Shown: positions 14,601-25,200, counted from the stretch's first letter. The stretch is DNA of 64,000 bases from Pterobdella sp. o SKG-2022 (GCA_964035795.1 OZ038325.1:3306777-3370776); one strand, 5' to 3'. Made by a program: numbers and translations. The notes: generated from the letters alone by a model not told the origin.

Positions 14601-17600
14601 TAAAGCTTTTAGAGCATGGTATGAAAGTGGTGGAAAGGTTGCTGGAAAAGAGGTTAAGAAGGTTAGTGAAAGTTGACCAAATGCAATTTGGTTTAATGCC
14701 TGGCAGAAGCAGGGTGGACGCTATTTTTATTCTTAGGAGAATGCTGAAAAGCTACCTTGAAAAGAATAGGAAGCTTTTTATCTGTTTTGTTGATTTGGAG
14801 AAAGCTTTTGATCGGTTGCCAAGAAAGGTGATTGAATGGACGCTGAGAAAGAAGTTGGTACCGGAAAGTTTGGTTCAGGCAGTAATATCGATGTACAAAG
14901 GAGCAAAAGCGCGGGTTCAGGTTGGAAGTGGATATTCGGAAGAATTTTATTTTGGTGTAGGTGTCCATCAAGGATCGGTTCTCTCACCGTTTTTGTTTTC
15001 AATAGTGCTAAACGTATTGTCGGAGAACGGAAGAAAAGGTGCTTTATATAAACTGCTTTATTCAGATGATTTGGTTTTGATGGCAGAAAATATGGAAGAA
15101 CTAGAAGCACAATTCATCCGTTGAAGGCAGCCTTCGAAGGGAAAGGATTGAAGGTTAATCTGGGTGAGACAAAGGTCATGGAGAGTGGTGGTGGTGGTGG
15201 GGTTGTTGTCTTGGCTAAGATTGATCCATGTGGTGTGTGTGGTAAGAGGGCTAAGGTAAATTGTGTGAAGTGCAAAACATGCGCGGTGTGCTAGGGTAGA
15301 GAGTTTATTGTAGAATGAATGGAAATTTTGAATGTAGGGTTTGTATGAATGGTTCAAATGAGGAATGTAAGAATGCTTCAAATGGTTGTTTAAGTGAGTT
15401 GGAGAGGGTAAATAGTTATTGTTATTTAAGAGACAATGAGAATGGTGGAGGAGGAAGTGAGCTAGCTGTTACACGAAGGATCGGGCTGGACTGGAAAGCA
15501 TTCAACAGTGTGTCTTCTATGTTATATGGTAAAAGACACACATGGAATATTGAAGGACAAATTTATAAGACATGTGTGAGGCCTGTCATGACATATGGCT
15601 CGGAAACCTGGGTAGTAAAAGCCGTTGAAGAGAGTATGTTGAGAAAAGCAGAAATTCGGATGCTTAGAATGATGTGTGGTGTGCAGTTAGCTGAAGGTGT
15701 AAGTACAAAGGATTTGATGGTTAGATTGGGGTTGGATAGTACGATCGTTGAAGTGGTGAGGCAAGAGAGTTTGAGATGGCTGGGTCATGTTGCAAGGAAA
15801 AGGGATGATGACTGTGTCAAGTAGGCGTGGAGGTTTGAGGTTGAAGGTAGTAGAAGAAAGGGAAGGCCAAGGTTAACCTGGAAAGGGATGATGGAAAACC
15901 TTTGTCGTGGGCTTGGATTAGTTCTTGAAGATGGCTACGACAGGGTGAAATGAAGAGAAAGGGTTAGGTCATGGAAAGAAGTCAGTGACCCCTTGAAAAA
16001 AGGAAAAATGCTGGCTATAATAAAATGATGATGATTATATTCAAATGTAGGCTAGGAATCGGTCCAAAATATATATCAGTAGAGCTTATACCTATTTCCG
16101 AAATAATTTGGGAACGAAAGTTTAGGTCTTCGGACTCAATCAATTCATATGCCCCAAGACAAAGATGTCTAGTATTGGAAAGCGTAGGTTTGACACCAAA
16201 GGTCCAAGTTTGTGGAACAGCTTGCTGGAAACTTCAAGAAGGATTAGGAATGTGAAGAATTTCGGAAAAAGAAGAAAAAAAGACTTTTCAAAAAATATTA
16301 AGTTCTATAATCTATCAATATATTAGAGATCTAGACCATGCTTATGATGAAGAACAAAAAAATTACGTGAAAAGCAAAATAAAGGAAATCAAAGATGCGC
16401 ACATAAATCACCATTCTAGACAAGTATGGGATACAGTGAATGAAGTGAAAAGAAAAAAAAGCCCAAAACGTGGTCGAATCAAAGCAAGCAACGTCTTGCT
16501 ATTTGGAAAAAATCACTTTCAAAAGCTTCTCGGACAATCACCGGAGATAGATGATCAACCCGTACCAAAAGTATTCGATACTCTCCCAATTAAAACTGGT
16601 GAATTTACTGCAATCGAGCTTCAAGTTTCCATAAAGTCTTTTCAAAATAACAAAGCTACTGGCTTTGATAATAAACCAATAGAAACTTGGAAAACAGGCT
16701 GTATGAACGAAGAACTACTAAATTTATGCAACAAAACATATCTTGGTGACGCACCAAACTGCTGGCTACAAGGTGCAATTTTGTCTGTTCCAAAAAATGG
16801 AGACTTGAGTATAGCCAGTAATTATCTAAGAATAACTCTTTCTTCGTCAGCATCCAAAATATACAATAAAATGTTGCTCAATAGAATACGTCCAATTTTA
16901 GACGAAAAGTTGAAAACAAACCAAAATGGCTTCAGACCTGATCGATCCACTCTTGTTCAAATCTTCAAGCTGAGAAAAATAATCGAAGGAAGCTAGTCAA
17001 AAACACTACCGGCAGTTATGATTTTTGTGGATTTTCATAAAGCTTTTGATTCAATTCATAGAGGAAAACTAATGGAAATACTAAAAGCATATGGCATTCC
17101 TCTCGAAACTGTAAACGCAATTTCACTTCTATTTAAAAACACTACTGCTAAAGTTATCTCCCCAGATGGTGATACAAGTTTTTTCCCAATTCATGCAGGA
17201 GTTTTGCAGGGAGATACACTAGCGCTCTACCTGTTCATAATAGCAGTAGATTATGCAATGAGAACAGCAATAACTAATTCAGCTGATTGTGGCTTTACAC
17301 TCGAAAAAGGAGACATCTAGCATTATGTATAACAGACATAGACTACGCAGATGATATTGCCCTACTTTCAGACTCTGTGGATAAAGCTGAAAAACTGTTG
17401 CATAATGTTGAAATGGCAGGCAAACTAATAGGTCTTCACATTAATGAGAAAAAAGCACAATATATGACATTTAATCAAAATCTTTCAAATCTCACCACAA
17501 TAAACAAAAAATGATAAAAACTCACAAACGATTTTCCCTATCTAGGATCCTGGATATATTCCAACAAGAAAAACGTTGACGTAAGAATTGATAAAGCTTG

Positions 17601-20600
17601 TGTTGCTCTACAAAAACTAAATAATATCTGGATTTCAAATCTGTCAAAAAACTTGAAATTAGCATTTTTCCATACTACAGTGAGCTCTGTGCTACTCTAT
17701 GGATCTAGTATCTGGACATTGACCAAAAAGTTAGAAACGGGTTAAGAGTTGTGAATAAGGTAAAATGGCCGCAACGTATAAGCAATAATGTACTATACGA
17801 CAACTTATCAAAGATATCTAAAACAATTGCAACACAAAGAGTGAGTTTCGCAGGACATTTCGTTCACAGTAAAGAAGTTGTACACAAATTGATACTATGG
17901 AAACCAAAATGTGGTAAAAATACTATAGGAAGAACAGCTCGAAATTTTATCAACCAACTAACTGATGATACTAATCTTGATAAAGAAGATTTAGAAACAG
18001 CTATGAGCGATAGGGAGTATTGGAAAAACAAAGTCATAGAAGTTCGACTGCGGTCGACATGATGATGATGATATTAGAATATTACTTTCACAAATATCAA
18101 AAGGTCTTGTAACTCACTGTGTTAAACATTACTAAAATAAAGTTTGTAGATTATAATTATTATTGTCATTATTAGTAGTATGTTATTATTGTTATTATCA
18201 AATTTATATGTACAAGTATTTGACTGCGATAGGAGTACTATTCTTTTGTTATTATTATTTCTCTTATCACTATCATTTTCCTCGTCCTCGTCATCATTTT
18301 TTTATTTTTCCCCCGATGTTTCACCATGTAGGTTGGGAACGTACCCCATCTTTCCCATCATGCTGTTAGTGTTAGTTCTAGGATGTTTTCTTTGCTTATA
18401 AAGAACTTGTCTTAGAAGCCTGGCTTGATGAGAGCAGAATGAGTAAACAATCAGTGTGGGGTTCTCAAAAAATTATTTAATAGGTTAAAGTTAGTAACCC
18501 AAAAGGATTATTGGAGAACAAAAAAGGGTTGTTTAAGTTTTTCTTCTTAAAGGTTAGCAGCCCCACCAGTTAGCAGGCCTAAACTCTAGAGCGCTAAATA
18601 GGTTCCTTTTAACATTATGCTCAAAACCATTGTCATAATCATCTTCTAACCATAATTATCATCATTATTACTATCACATAACTCAACACACGTCAACTAC
18701 CTCACTCCGGCCTCCAGTTGCTGATGAACATTGCGTTGTTGGCAGACGGAGAAGTTAAGAAAGGTTTTTTTGAAGCACTTGAAAGAGCCCAAAAACCCTA
18801 AGAAGCAGGGCATCGAAGACCGACACACACCGTTCTCCAACTTTATATCGAATGTGAAGGAATTGTGGGACCCTTTGGTGGGGATGTTTGGTTGTATTAT
18901 TGGGTGGGAAAAAGGTTGAAATTTGTAGGTTTTTTTAGAAGGTGAGGGTACGCATGATAAGGTTTTTTTTCTTTTATATGGTAATGAGATGATTGATAAT
19001 TTGTGGTTTCATTATGAATTGTCAAGTTGAATGACGAAGTGTTGAGAATATTCTATGAGCATTAGCTAAAAAAATAATATAACAAAGATTATTAGCTTCT
19101 ATAGCGCTCAAGCTGTACACTTAGTTTTCAAAGTTCTAGCGACATCTCGGGAAAAATATTTAAAAGACTAAAGATAAGGGTCATAACCAGATAAAAATGA
19201 TAAAAAAAACATTTAACAGCGTCAACCATCAGGTTTTCTAAAATACCAAGAAACTCAGATCAAAAAACCTTGCGCTTGTGAAAAATAAATCCTTTAATAT
19301 CTCTTTTCTTAACATAAAATCTCTTAATAACAAATCTATTCGTTTTTAATCTCTCCTTTTAAATATGGTACTTTCACCCTGTTTATTGCTGTTATTTATC
19401 GACCTTTTTTTTCTCTCTCTTCCTTTATTAATGACTTCTTTGCCTTACTTGAATTTCTATATACTCTTTCTTCTCCTTTTTATATTGTAGTTGACTTTAA
19501 CATTCAATTTAACAACAAAACTAATTTCTACACTAACAAATTTTTTGAACTTTTCAAACTTTCTCAACATTGTCACTTTTTCTCTCATTTTTTTGGCAAC
19601 ACCATTGATCTTTTCGTCACACCATCCTTTTCGAACCCCTTAAAATTCTTGCTCACCCAGTCTCCTTCTCTGATCACCATCTTATTAAATCTTCTTTTCC
19701 TACCAACCCCATCTTCTCCATTGTCAAGGTATCTACTCGCTCTTGGCCTCAACTTGACAAACTTCATCCAACTTCTTTCTGCTTCTTCTTCTTTCACTGA
19801 CGTCGATGACTTTTTTTTTGCTCTAAACTCTTTTCTCACTAATACTTTGAGTGAGCTTCTTCCCATTAAATCTTTTACCAACCGTCTTTTCTCCTTCAAA
19901 GCTCCATGATTTGATGGTGAATGCGTCACATCCAAACGTACTTTACGCAAGCTTGAACGTTTTTATTGTATCTCTCCCTCTTCTTTCCTTCATGATTTTT
20001 GGCTTTCTCACCTATCAACCTATCGCTCTCTCTTCCACTCTTAAAACTCAAGTTTTCTTATTTCTTCCATCAACTCTGATTCTTTTTCTTCTTCATCTCG
20101 TTGGAGAAACCTCAATCGTATTCTTTCCAAATAATCCCCTTCTCCTCCTTTTTCTTCTCAAGATTTTCCTACCTATTTCCACAACGAGATTATTTCTATT
20201 AGAACTAATTGCTCATCATCTCACACTTCTCCAGCAGCTTCTACTGCTTTTATCTCTCTTTCTCAATTTTCACCCATCACCTTCAAAGACCTCATCACCA
20301 TCATCAAATCTGTATCTTCATCTTCCTGCTTTACTGTTGACCACTCTTTCACTTCAGCATCTCAACTCCTCTTGGTATTCTGGTTTCTCACTTTTCTGGC
20401 TTACCTCCTATCTTTCTAACCATTCCTCCACTGTTTCTATTAACAACTTTTCTTCTCCTCTCTCTGTTTCTTTTGGTGTTCTTCAGGGACCTGTTCTCGG
20501 GCCTCTTCTCTTTATTCTTTATACCTTTCATCTCCCTTGTCTTATCGAATCTTTCTTTTTTCAGTCAGCTTTTTGCTGATGACACATACATCTCTTCTTT

Positions 20601-21822
20601 CCTTCTCTCTTCCCTTTCTGCTACTTTTGAAAGACTTAGCTTTAGTTCTATTCTTTCCTGGAGTGACTCCATGCAGCTCCAACTAAATCCTTCTAAATTC
20701 AACTTTATCTTTCTAGGTCCAAATTTCTCCCTCCTATTATGATCTTTGACTTTACTATTTATCATTCTTCCACTATTCGTGGTTTTGGTTTTCTGCTTGA
20801 TTCTTCTCTTTCTTTTAAGCCTCAAATTCTCTCCGTTGCTTTTTCTTGTTTTTATTCCCTACGTCGCATCAGACAAATCTCTTCTTATCTTGATGATTCC
20901 TTTCTTAAGATTCTTGTCTGCTCTCTTGTTCTCTACCGACTTGATTACTGCAACTCTTTGTACTATAATCTTCCTAAATCTACCCTTTTCCTTCTTACTA
21001 AAGCTTCCAACTCTGCTACACGCCTGGTCTCTCATCTCTTATCGATCTTCACTGGCTACCTCTTCTTTTTCGCTTTCTTCAAAATCTGTTATCTCATGCA
21101 TAAAATCTCATGCTACTTCACCTTTCTTTATTTTTAACCTCTTAATACCTTTTAAACGTGCTGGCCTGCGGTCCTCTACTCGCTCTCAGCTCTTCATTAT
21201 CTCTCCCTCTCATTCTTACGCTAAAACTGCTTTTTCTTTTTCTGGTCCCCTTCTCTGGAACTCTCTTTCTTCAAATCTCAAATCTTCTCCCTATCCTATT
21301 TTTCTTAAAAACTTGAAAACCTATTTTTTAAACCTTTCATAGCAGAGCGCCTCTGAACGATGCGTAGGAGGCGCTATATAAGTATTTCACATTATTATTG
21401 ATGACATTCATTATTAAATCCCTATGTTTTAAGCGTATGGGTATCTAGGTAGAATTAAGTTCATTTTCTGTATGTACTCATTACTCAAATAGGGTTTTCA
21501 GTTGCACAACTGATAGATATCACGACGTTACTTCGTGTGTAACATAAACGAATAATGAAGCATAAGTAGAAGTTAAAAACAAAAATAGCATAACATTTTT
21601 CAGAAAGTCAACATTTAACTTATAAATGGTTTACGAAGAATTTTTTATATTATTCACATGATTTGTTCAAGTGATATTTGAATGAGAAGACTTAGAAAAA
21701 AACAAACCAGGAATGGCGATTTGGTTGATGGGCAAATTTTTGTTGGGCAGACGAGACATCCAGTTGCTCATGTCTACAGTTATGGAGTCCTTCTCGATTG
21801 GAGGGAATTTTTTATTGGGCAT
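2454..21822 (-). CDS. PI-PLC X domain-containing protein (PLCXD family), complete seven-exon gene
   Basis: Coding exons on the minus strand are 21822-21708, 18872-18701, 13130-12914, 12324-12232, 3453-3326, 2954-2864 and 2666-2454; all junctions are GT-AG and phases agree, giving 342 codons (human PLCXD proteins are about 305-325). The order of conserved blocks matches the family: NWMSRLP near the N terminus, IPGSHNS (residues 37-43, first catalytic-type His at 41), RYFDIR (96-101), YCVHSLY (second His, 144), VVILDFNH (169-176) and a C-terminal NIFLSDFV (321-328). Family members are single-domain, metal-independent relatives of phosphoinositide phospholipase C; their physiological substrate is poorly defined. 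Two oddities: GSHDS reads GSHNS, and the loop between RYFDIR and the second His is about 25 residues longer than in human PLCXD3. No signal peptide or membrane segment is seen. Introns contain most transposons of 2.7-21.7 kb. Exons are certain by homology; the family member is not resolved. Confidence 0.9.
2864..2954 (-). CDS. PLCXD exon 6
   Basis: Encodes [20 protein letters not shown] and a short tail, matching the PLCXD 'PW.NTTD..KLI.FL' segment. Acceptor ATCACCAG, donor GTGCAT, phases 2 to 0. Confidence 0.85.
3326..3453 (-). CDS. PLCXD exon 5
   Basis: Begins [16 protein letters not shown] after CTACAG, matching the family MCP..V(S/T)L..L segment. It continues [12 protein letters not shown] and ends with a split Arg before GTTGTG. 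The intron upstream of it is about 8.8 kb and transposon-filled. Confidence 0.87.
3454..3790. other. G/T-rich tract (A/C-rich on the PLCXD strand)
   Basis: About 335 bp strongly skewed to G and T on the plus strand, ending exactly at the PLCXD exon 5 acceptor. On the transcribed strand it is an A/C-rich, G-poor intron end. No coding signal. Confidence 0.5.
3791..5639. other. PLCXD intron 4, AT-rich low-complexity sequence
   Basis: No exon recognised. Minus-strand frame 5085-5205 ([20 protein letters not shown]) resembles a C-terminal LINE motif (RMWK..T.VIPIVIGALG) and is probably a short relic. 5405-5640 is imperfect TATTA repeat. Confidence 0.4.
5640..9530 (+). mobile_element. LINE family A, near full length, defective
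   Basis: A GC-richer 5' leader (5640-6340) precedes one pol-type coding region. Endonuclease: SWNVRTL near 6355, [32 protein letters not shown] (6990-7020). Reverse transcriptase: [14 protein letters not shown] (7808), [31 protein letters not shown] (8551). C-terminal region: [29 protein letters not shown]. Stops at about 6823, 7255 and 7419 and frame changes near 7690, 8200 and 8665 kill it. It lies in PLCXD intron 4, opposite to that gene. Confidence 0.88.
6343..9526 (+). pseudogene. family A endonuclease-reverse transcriptase pseudogene
   Basis: The longest intact piece is 8663-9526 (287 codons) covering the RT thumb and C-terminal domain. 6415-6825 carries most of the APE endonuclease with GDFNAR. 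Fragments are collinear in three frames, so only a handful of indels and point stops separate it from an intact frame. The tail after 9526 is AT-rich with TAAATAAATAAATAA at 9700-9715. Confidence 0.85.
9730..10905 (-). mobile_element. LINE family B, 5' half only
   Basis: Minus-strand frames give an endonuclease: [50 protein letters not shown] (10430-10880), then [20 protein letters not shown] and [13 protein letters not shown] (10036-10389). The RT half is missing. Same family as 26515-29925 ([20 protein letters not shown]). Confidence 0.8.
11430..12120 (+). mobile_element. LINE fragment, RT N-terminal part
   Basis: From about 11590, [35 protein letters not shown] and [20 protein letters not shown] resemble the linker and RT finger region (KTGKA.G.DEL.PE.LK). 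The GC-richer 11430-11590 stretch has no recognised match. Heavily decayed. Confidence 0.5.
12120..12168 (-). repeat. LINE family D 3' end remnant
   Basis: CATCATCGTTTTACTTCCG and CATGCTAGCAT match the 3' terminus of the minus-strand LINE at 35812 (CATCATCATCGTTTTGCGCC... ATGCTAGCATGG). Confidence 0.5.
12232..12324 (-). CDS. PLCXD exon 4
   Basis: 31 codons, phase 0 at both ends, encoding [12 protein letters not shown] and [10 protein letters not shown]. It matches the 'EVVFLDFNH...LKDIYG' block of PLCXD3. Acceptor TCAAAG, donor GTCGGT. Confidence 0.88.
12462..12815. mobile_element. foldback element FB1, single arm
   Basis: Matches one arm of the complete element at 62411-63214 over most of its length: CCGAGCTTACGTCCAACTTG, ATCAGTTTGTGGATACCTAC, GTGCAGTTTAACTTCGGG. 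It contains a short perfect hairpin, GATAATCCTTTCTTTTGT and its complement, at 12647-12684. Confidence 0.65.
12914..13130 (-). CDS. PLCXD exon 3, YFDIR and second catalytic His
   Basis: Starts after AATTCAG and encodes 72 codons: YFDIRIAEQ, a long Lys/Ser-rich insert (about residues 104-139), then YCVHSLY and [11 protein letters not shown]. It ends before GTTGTT in phase 0. Confidence 0.9.
13205..13567 (+). mobile_element. CR1/L2-like LINE, RT thumb (left half of split copy)
   Basis: [39 protein letters not shown] and [15 protein letters not shown] are typical of CR1/L2 RT C-terminal regions. The reading stops abruptly and resumes at 16028 ([17 protein letters not shown]), so a later insertion split this copy. 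Confidence 0.75.
14104..14268 (-). mobile_element. tRNA-derived SINE
   Basis: On the minus strand it reads a tRNA-like head with A box (TAGCTCAATGGTTGAGC) and B box (GGTTCGATCCC), then a body CTACATTAAATTTGTAGCAA and the tail CATTACATTACATTA. It matches SINEs at 24438 and 30563. Confidence 0.75.
14270..15124 (+). pseudogene. family D reverse transcriptase, 284-codon open frame
   Basis: Open frame spanning RT fingers to palm. Palm motif [11 protein letters not shown], motif B HQGSVLSP, catalytic motif C is YSDDL (variant of YADD). Open length suggests moderate age; the upstream part was cut off by the SINE and the downstream part by a frameshift. Confidence 0.8.
16028..16300 (+). mobile_element. 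CR1/L2-like LINE, 3' end (right half of split copy)
   Basis: [17 protein letters not shown] followed in another frame by [20 protein letters not shown] is the usual C terminus of CR1/L2 pol (VFK.LNG..P.YL...; LWNSLP..IR). It continues the copy interrupted at 13567. Confidence 0.72.
16300..18075 (+). mobile_element. LINE family B, 5'-truncated
   Basis: RT and C-terminal part: [101 protein letters not shown] (17343) and the tail EVRLRST. Stops at 16995 and 17318 and one frameshift. It ends with ATGATGATGATGAT. It lies in PLCXD intron 2. Confidence 0.85.
18315..18645. repeat. unknown dispersed repeat R, uninterrupted copy
   Basis: About 330 bp shared with 24680-24840 plus 25397-25545: CGTACCCCATCTTTCCCATC, GCTGTTAGTGTTAGTTCTAG, TTGATGAGAGCAGA, AGTTAGTAACCC, TTAGCAGGCCTAA. 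No reading frame, tRNA box or obvious terminal repeat. Could be a SINE or the 3' UTR of a LINE not otherwise present. Confidence 0.6.
18701..18872 (-). CDS. PLCXD exon 2, GSHNS motif
   Basis: Starts after CACCAAAG. The split glycine codon with exon 1 gives [10 protein letters not shown]. It carries the first catalytic-type His and ends with LEAGV plus a split Arg before GTAGTT. An open frame on the opposite strand covers the same bases and is a shadow. Confidence 0.88.
19285..21425 (+). mobile_element. L2-like LINE, pyrimidine-biased coding strand
   Basis: Degenerate pol: [18 protein letters not shown] near 19295, [13 protein letters not shown] (19488), [20 protein letters not shown] (20480), [10 protein letters not shown] (20573), [49 protein letters not shown]. 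The 3' end GGAGGCGCTATATAAGTATT followed by TTATTATT is typical of the L2 group. C and T dominate the sense strand, unlike other copies here. It sits in PLCXD intron 1. Confidence 0.82.
21708..21822 (-). CDS. PLCXD exon 1 (start codon)
   Basis: ATG at 21822 opens 38 codons containing [19 protein letters not shown], the usual lead-in to the X domain. A second in-frame ATG just before NWM could be an alternative start. It ends CCT G followed by GTTTGT. A good acceptor (CTTTTCCAG) lies 6 bp before the ATG, so a 5' non-coding or extra exon probably lies further upstream. Confidence 0.85.
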
Positions 21823-22213
21823 TATGGACTGGAAAAGTCATTAAAAAAATTTAGAAGCAGAAACATTTTTTTGATGTTGAAAATAATTTTTCGAAGAAGT
21901 TAGTTTTCAGTGAATTTAGAAGGCGATTTTTTTGATTAAATGACACTTTATGTTGCTTGTTTTCATTATCTGTATATTTAAAGGTAAACAAGCCTCCCTG
22001 AATTTGGAAAAAAATCATATTTTATAATTTAATAACTAGAGTTTTTGAACAAAAATATTTGAAGTAATAAAATAAATTTAAATAGTTCTAGTTTCGAGAT
22101 ATTATTTAATTGCTAAGTCAACTTTTAACTTAATAAGTTAAACAACCAAAAAATACGTAAAATGGATTTTTTTGATTTATGACTTGAAATTGTTAATAAA
22201 TTGTTAATATTTA
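21823..22213. promoter_or_regulatory. putative divergent promoter between PLCXD and the PFTAIRE kinase
   Basis: The two start codons face away from each other with 391 bp between them. The interval is very AT-rich, with a TATATTTAAAGG stretch near 21982-21993 and no CpG-rich core. Non-coding first exons of either gene could lie inside or beyond it, so the real start sites are unknown. The call rests on gene geometry, not on a recognised promoter motif. Confidence 0.45.
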
Positions 22214-22274
22214 ATGACTGGAAAGCCACCGAAATCACCTGGGTTATCTCCGATGAGGATTCAGTTGCAACAAG
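22214..22274 (+). CDS. PFTAIRE CDK exon 1 (proposed start)
   Basis: ATG opens [20 protein letters not shown] and ends G|GTATTT. Phase fits the acceptor GGCAG at 22638 and makes Asp. Alternative: translation starts at ATG 22632 (MADEEPRTL) without this exon. Confidence 0.6.
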
Positions 22275-25200
22275 GTATTTTAAAGTTTTTCTTTACTCCA
22301 ATATCAGTCAAAAAAAAATTTTTAGTAGCATTTATATATTTTTAATTGTCTGTTTTTTAAGTATTTTTCAACTATTTAACAAAATCGTTCATGAAAACAA
22401 CATAATTACCATGTTTAGCCTGTTGTTTTGAGCACTTGTCGTATTTTTTTCTTGCTATCGTTTTTAATCTCGTTCAAATGGATTAACGAAAATTCCATAA
22501 ATTAAATAAAAGCTAATTAAATACCATTTTTAACTTTATTAACTTCACGCATAATAATACTTTCCTAATAATCTAATTGGACCAAACATTAACAACTAAA
22601 ATGAATAACATCACAAAATATACAATCCATTATGGCAGATGAGGAACCTCGCACACTGAGCAGACTGAAGAAGCTCAAAAGGAGAATATCAGCCAGTTTC
22701 AGAAACTTAAGTAGTTATAAATAAATCAGTATTTTTATATTATTAATTATCTACTGTGATATCTAAAATTCAATCTTATCCTATTATTAATCAAATATTT
22801 ATAAATTTAAAAATTTCATATATTGTTATTTATCTAATTTGAAAGTTATATATATAAAATATGTCTATATCTTGAAGCTAATTAGTTTAATTAGCTTTTT
22901 TTAAAAAGACTTTTATATTTTTAAAATTATATTTATTTATGAAAATAAATTATCATTCATATTTACATAGGTTTTCAAATATTCAAACTCACATTCATAT
23001 ATTAAATAAAATTTCCAGCTTCTTCAGTCAAAGAGAACGCTGCCTTTCACAATCATGTGAGTTTACTTACTAAAATTATGCAATTGTTAATAAGAAAATT
23101 TGAAAGATTATACACCATAAAATTTAATTTAAAAAAAATTATGCCATTTTGTTCAACATCATTTTTGATGTTTTTTTGAACATTCACATGAAAATTTTTA
23201 CAATACATCATTATTTTAACCAGCATCACCACAATTAGAATCAAAACCATCATTATCATGATAGCAGCCATCACCACTATTATCATTACAACCATCCTCA
23301 TCATCATCACAACCATCCTTTTCACCACTATCATACCAGGGTGAAACGGGGTGTAGCAAAAAAGGGAACAAAGGCAGCCTTAAGAACCACAGTAGCCACA
23401 ACCTTCATTCCACCCAACTCAGCTCTACAAACGTATCTTACTTACTAAACCAACACCGGAGCAAGTCATCTCAGCAGCTAGTTTCTATCAATAGATCGCC
23501 ATCAGCTACACTTAAAAATGTTGATAGGTCACCAGCAGCTGTGGTAAGATCACCGAGTCAGCCTAACCATTCGTCTAATCACCAATCTTTATATCATGGG
23601 GATGTGCAAGGAGCTCTGCCTTCTATTAGTTTGTATTTACATATCTATCTTTCTGTTTATCTATTTGTTTATAACCCTGTGTATTTCTATCTGTCCATTT
23701 TTTATTTTTCCAACCCTTGGTAGGAGAAAACGAGCTGTAAAATAAATTTGATTGATTGATCCATCTGTTTGTCTATCTATTATATCTTCAAATATCTTTG
23801 TTTCTTTTTTCATGGTTTTGCAATTTACTTTACAGGCAATAAAATGTCAAGGCTTCACTCATCAGCAGGCGATTTTTTATCCATCCATCACCCCAACCCA
23901 TCATCCACTCTCAACCGAACCTCTCTTAAGCATCGGCCTGTAAGACCCATGTCTGAGGGAAATCTTTCTGGACCTTCGAAAAGAGCTTCAAGTTTTGGGG
24001 TGGGTGAAAAAGGGGGGTTGGGTGGTTGTGATGTGAGATAATTTGTTGGAATTGGATTGTTGTATGGAAGTGTTGTTAGTGAACAATGTGTTAATATGAT
24101 GCCAGTCTTGCCCACGCTACCGTGGAAACGGACTTTGAACGATGTTTGAGTAAAAGAAGTATGCCTTATAATTAAAAAGGTTGAATGCCATCATTTTTTC
24201 AACATAATAATTGACATATTTTCATTGTATCTTGTACATCTATCTCCATCTCATTAGCTCAATTCTCCTTATGGAAAAGTGGAACTATACGAGAAGGGAG
24301 AGCAACTAGGCAAGGGGTCTTACGCCACTGTGTTCAAGGGGTTTTCCTTGTTAGAAGCTTCTTTTCAAATTCATTATTTGAAATAATCATTTTGATAATC
24401 TTTTTTGTTATTATATTTTTTATATTAGAATCGTATAATCGGCCCGTATAACTCAAAGGTAGAGCATTAGAATAATTATCTAAAGTTACTGGGTTCGATC
24501 CCGCGTGAGCCGACAATTAGCACCTGTTCCAGTGTGTTTGTGCTACATTAAATTTTTAGTAAGCGCTTTGATCTATGAGAAAAATACGCTTTATAAATAC
24601 CCCATTACATTACATAATCATTTGTGCTCTCCATTCAGTAATTTTTCTTTTTCTTTATCTTCATTTTGTCTTTTTTTTATTACCCTCATGTTTCGTCGTG
24701 TAGGTTAGACACGTACCCTATCTTCATCATCAGGCTGTTAGTGTTAGTACTAGGATGTTTCTTTGCATATAAAAAACTTGTATTAGAAAGCTAGCCTCAT
24801 GAGAGCAGACTAATGAAACAGCCATTGAGGTACTCCGAAAAAATTATCTTGAAACAAGATTTGGTTGGAAGAGTTTTAGGGTACTGTTACCTCTGTTAGC
24901 CAGTCGGGTCATTTCGCTTAAAACAAAAGGGCGTTTATATGCTGCTTGCGTCAGGAGTGTTATGGTTCATGGTAGTGAGACCTGGCCTCTTAAGGTGAGA
25001 GATATTAATAGAATTTTCAGAGCTGACAAGATAATGATCGGGCGGATGTGCAATGCAATTTTAAAAGATTGCAGATCATCAGATAAATTGAGGTACAGAC
25101 TGAAAATTCCAGACATCACTGGGGGCTACGCATTAATAAACTGAGATGGTTTGGGCATGTAATGAGGATGGATGCTGGTAACCGAGCAGTTACTTGCAGG

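Larger units (their letters stand above)
13568..16027 (+). mobile_element. LINE family D inserted in a CR1/L2 copy
   Basis: 5'-truncated: linker ([18 protein letters not shown]), RT (14270-15120: [61 protein letters not shown]), a Cys-rich finger ([18 protein letters not shown] near 15230) and the C-terminal domain ([36 protein letters not shown]). It ends GGCTATAATAAAATGATGAT. A minus-strand SINE interrupts it at 14104-14268; two frameshifts lie near 15120 and 15300. Confidence 0.85.

Noticed and set aside
18731..18919. Plus-strand frame with an acceptor-like start, considered as a separate gene
   Set aside because: It is the shadow of PLCXD exon 2 on the opposite strand, whose peptide carries the conserved GSHNS motif.
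21682..21903. Plus-strand 73-codon frame
   Set aside because: Shadow of PLCXD exon 1 on the minus strand.
23543..23548. Strong-looking donor GTAAGA inside kinase exon 4
   Set aside because: Using it would break the frame into exon 5, while the downstream donor at 23629 keeps it; it might serve a minor isoform.
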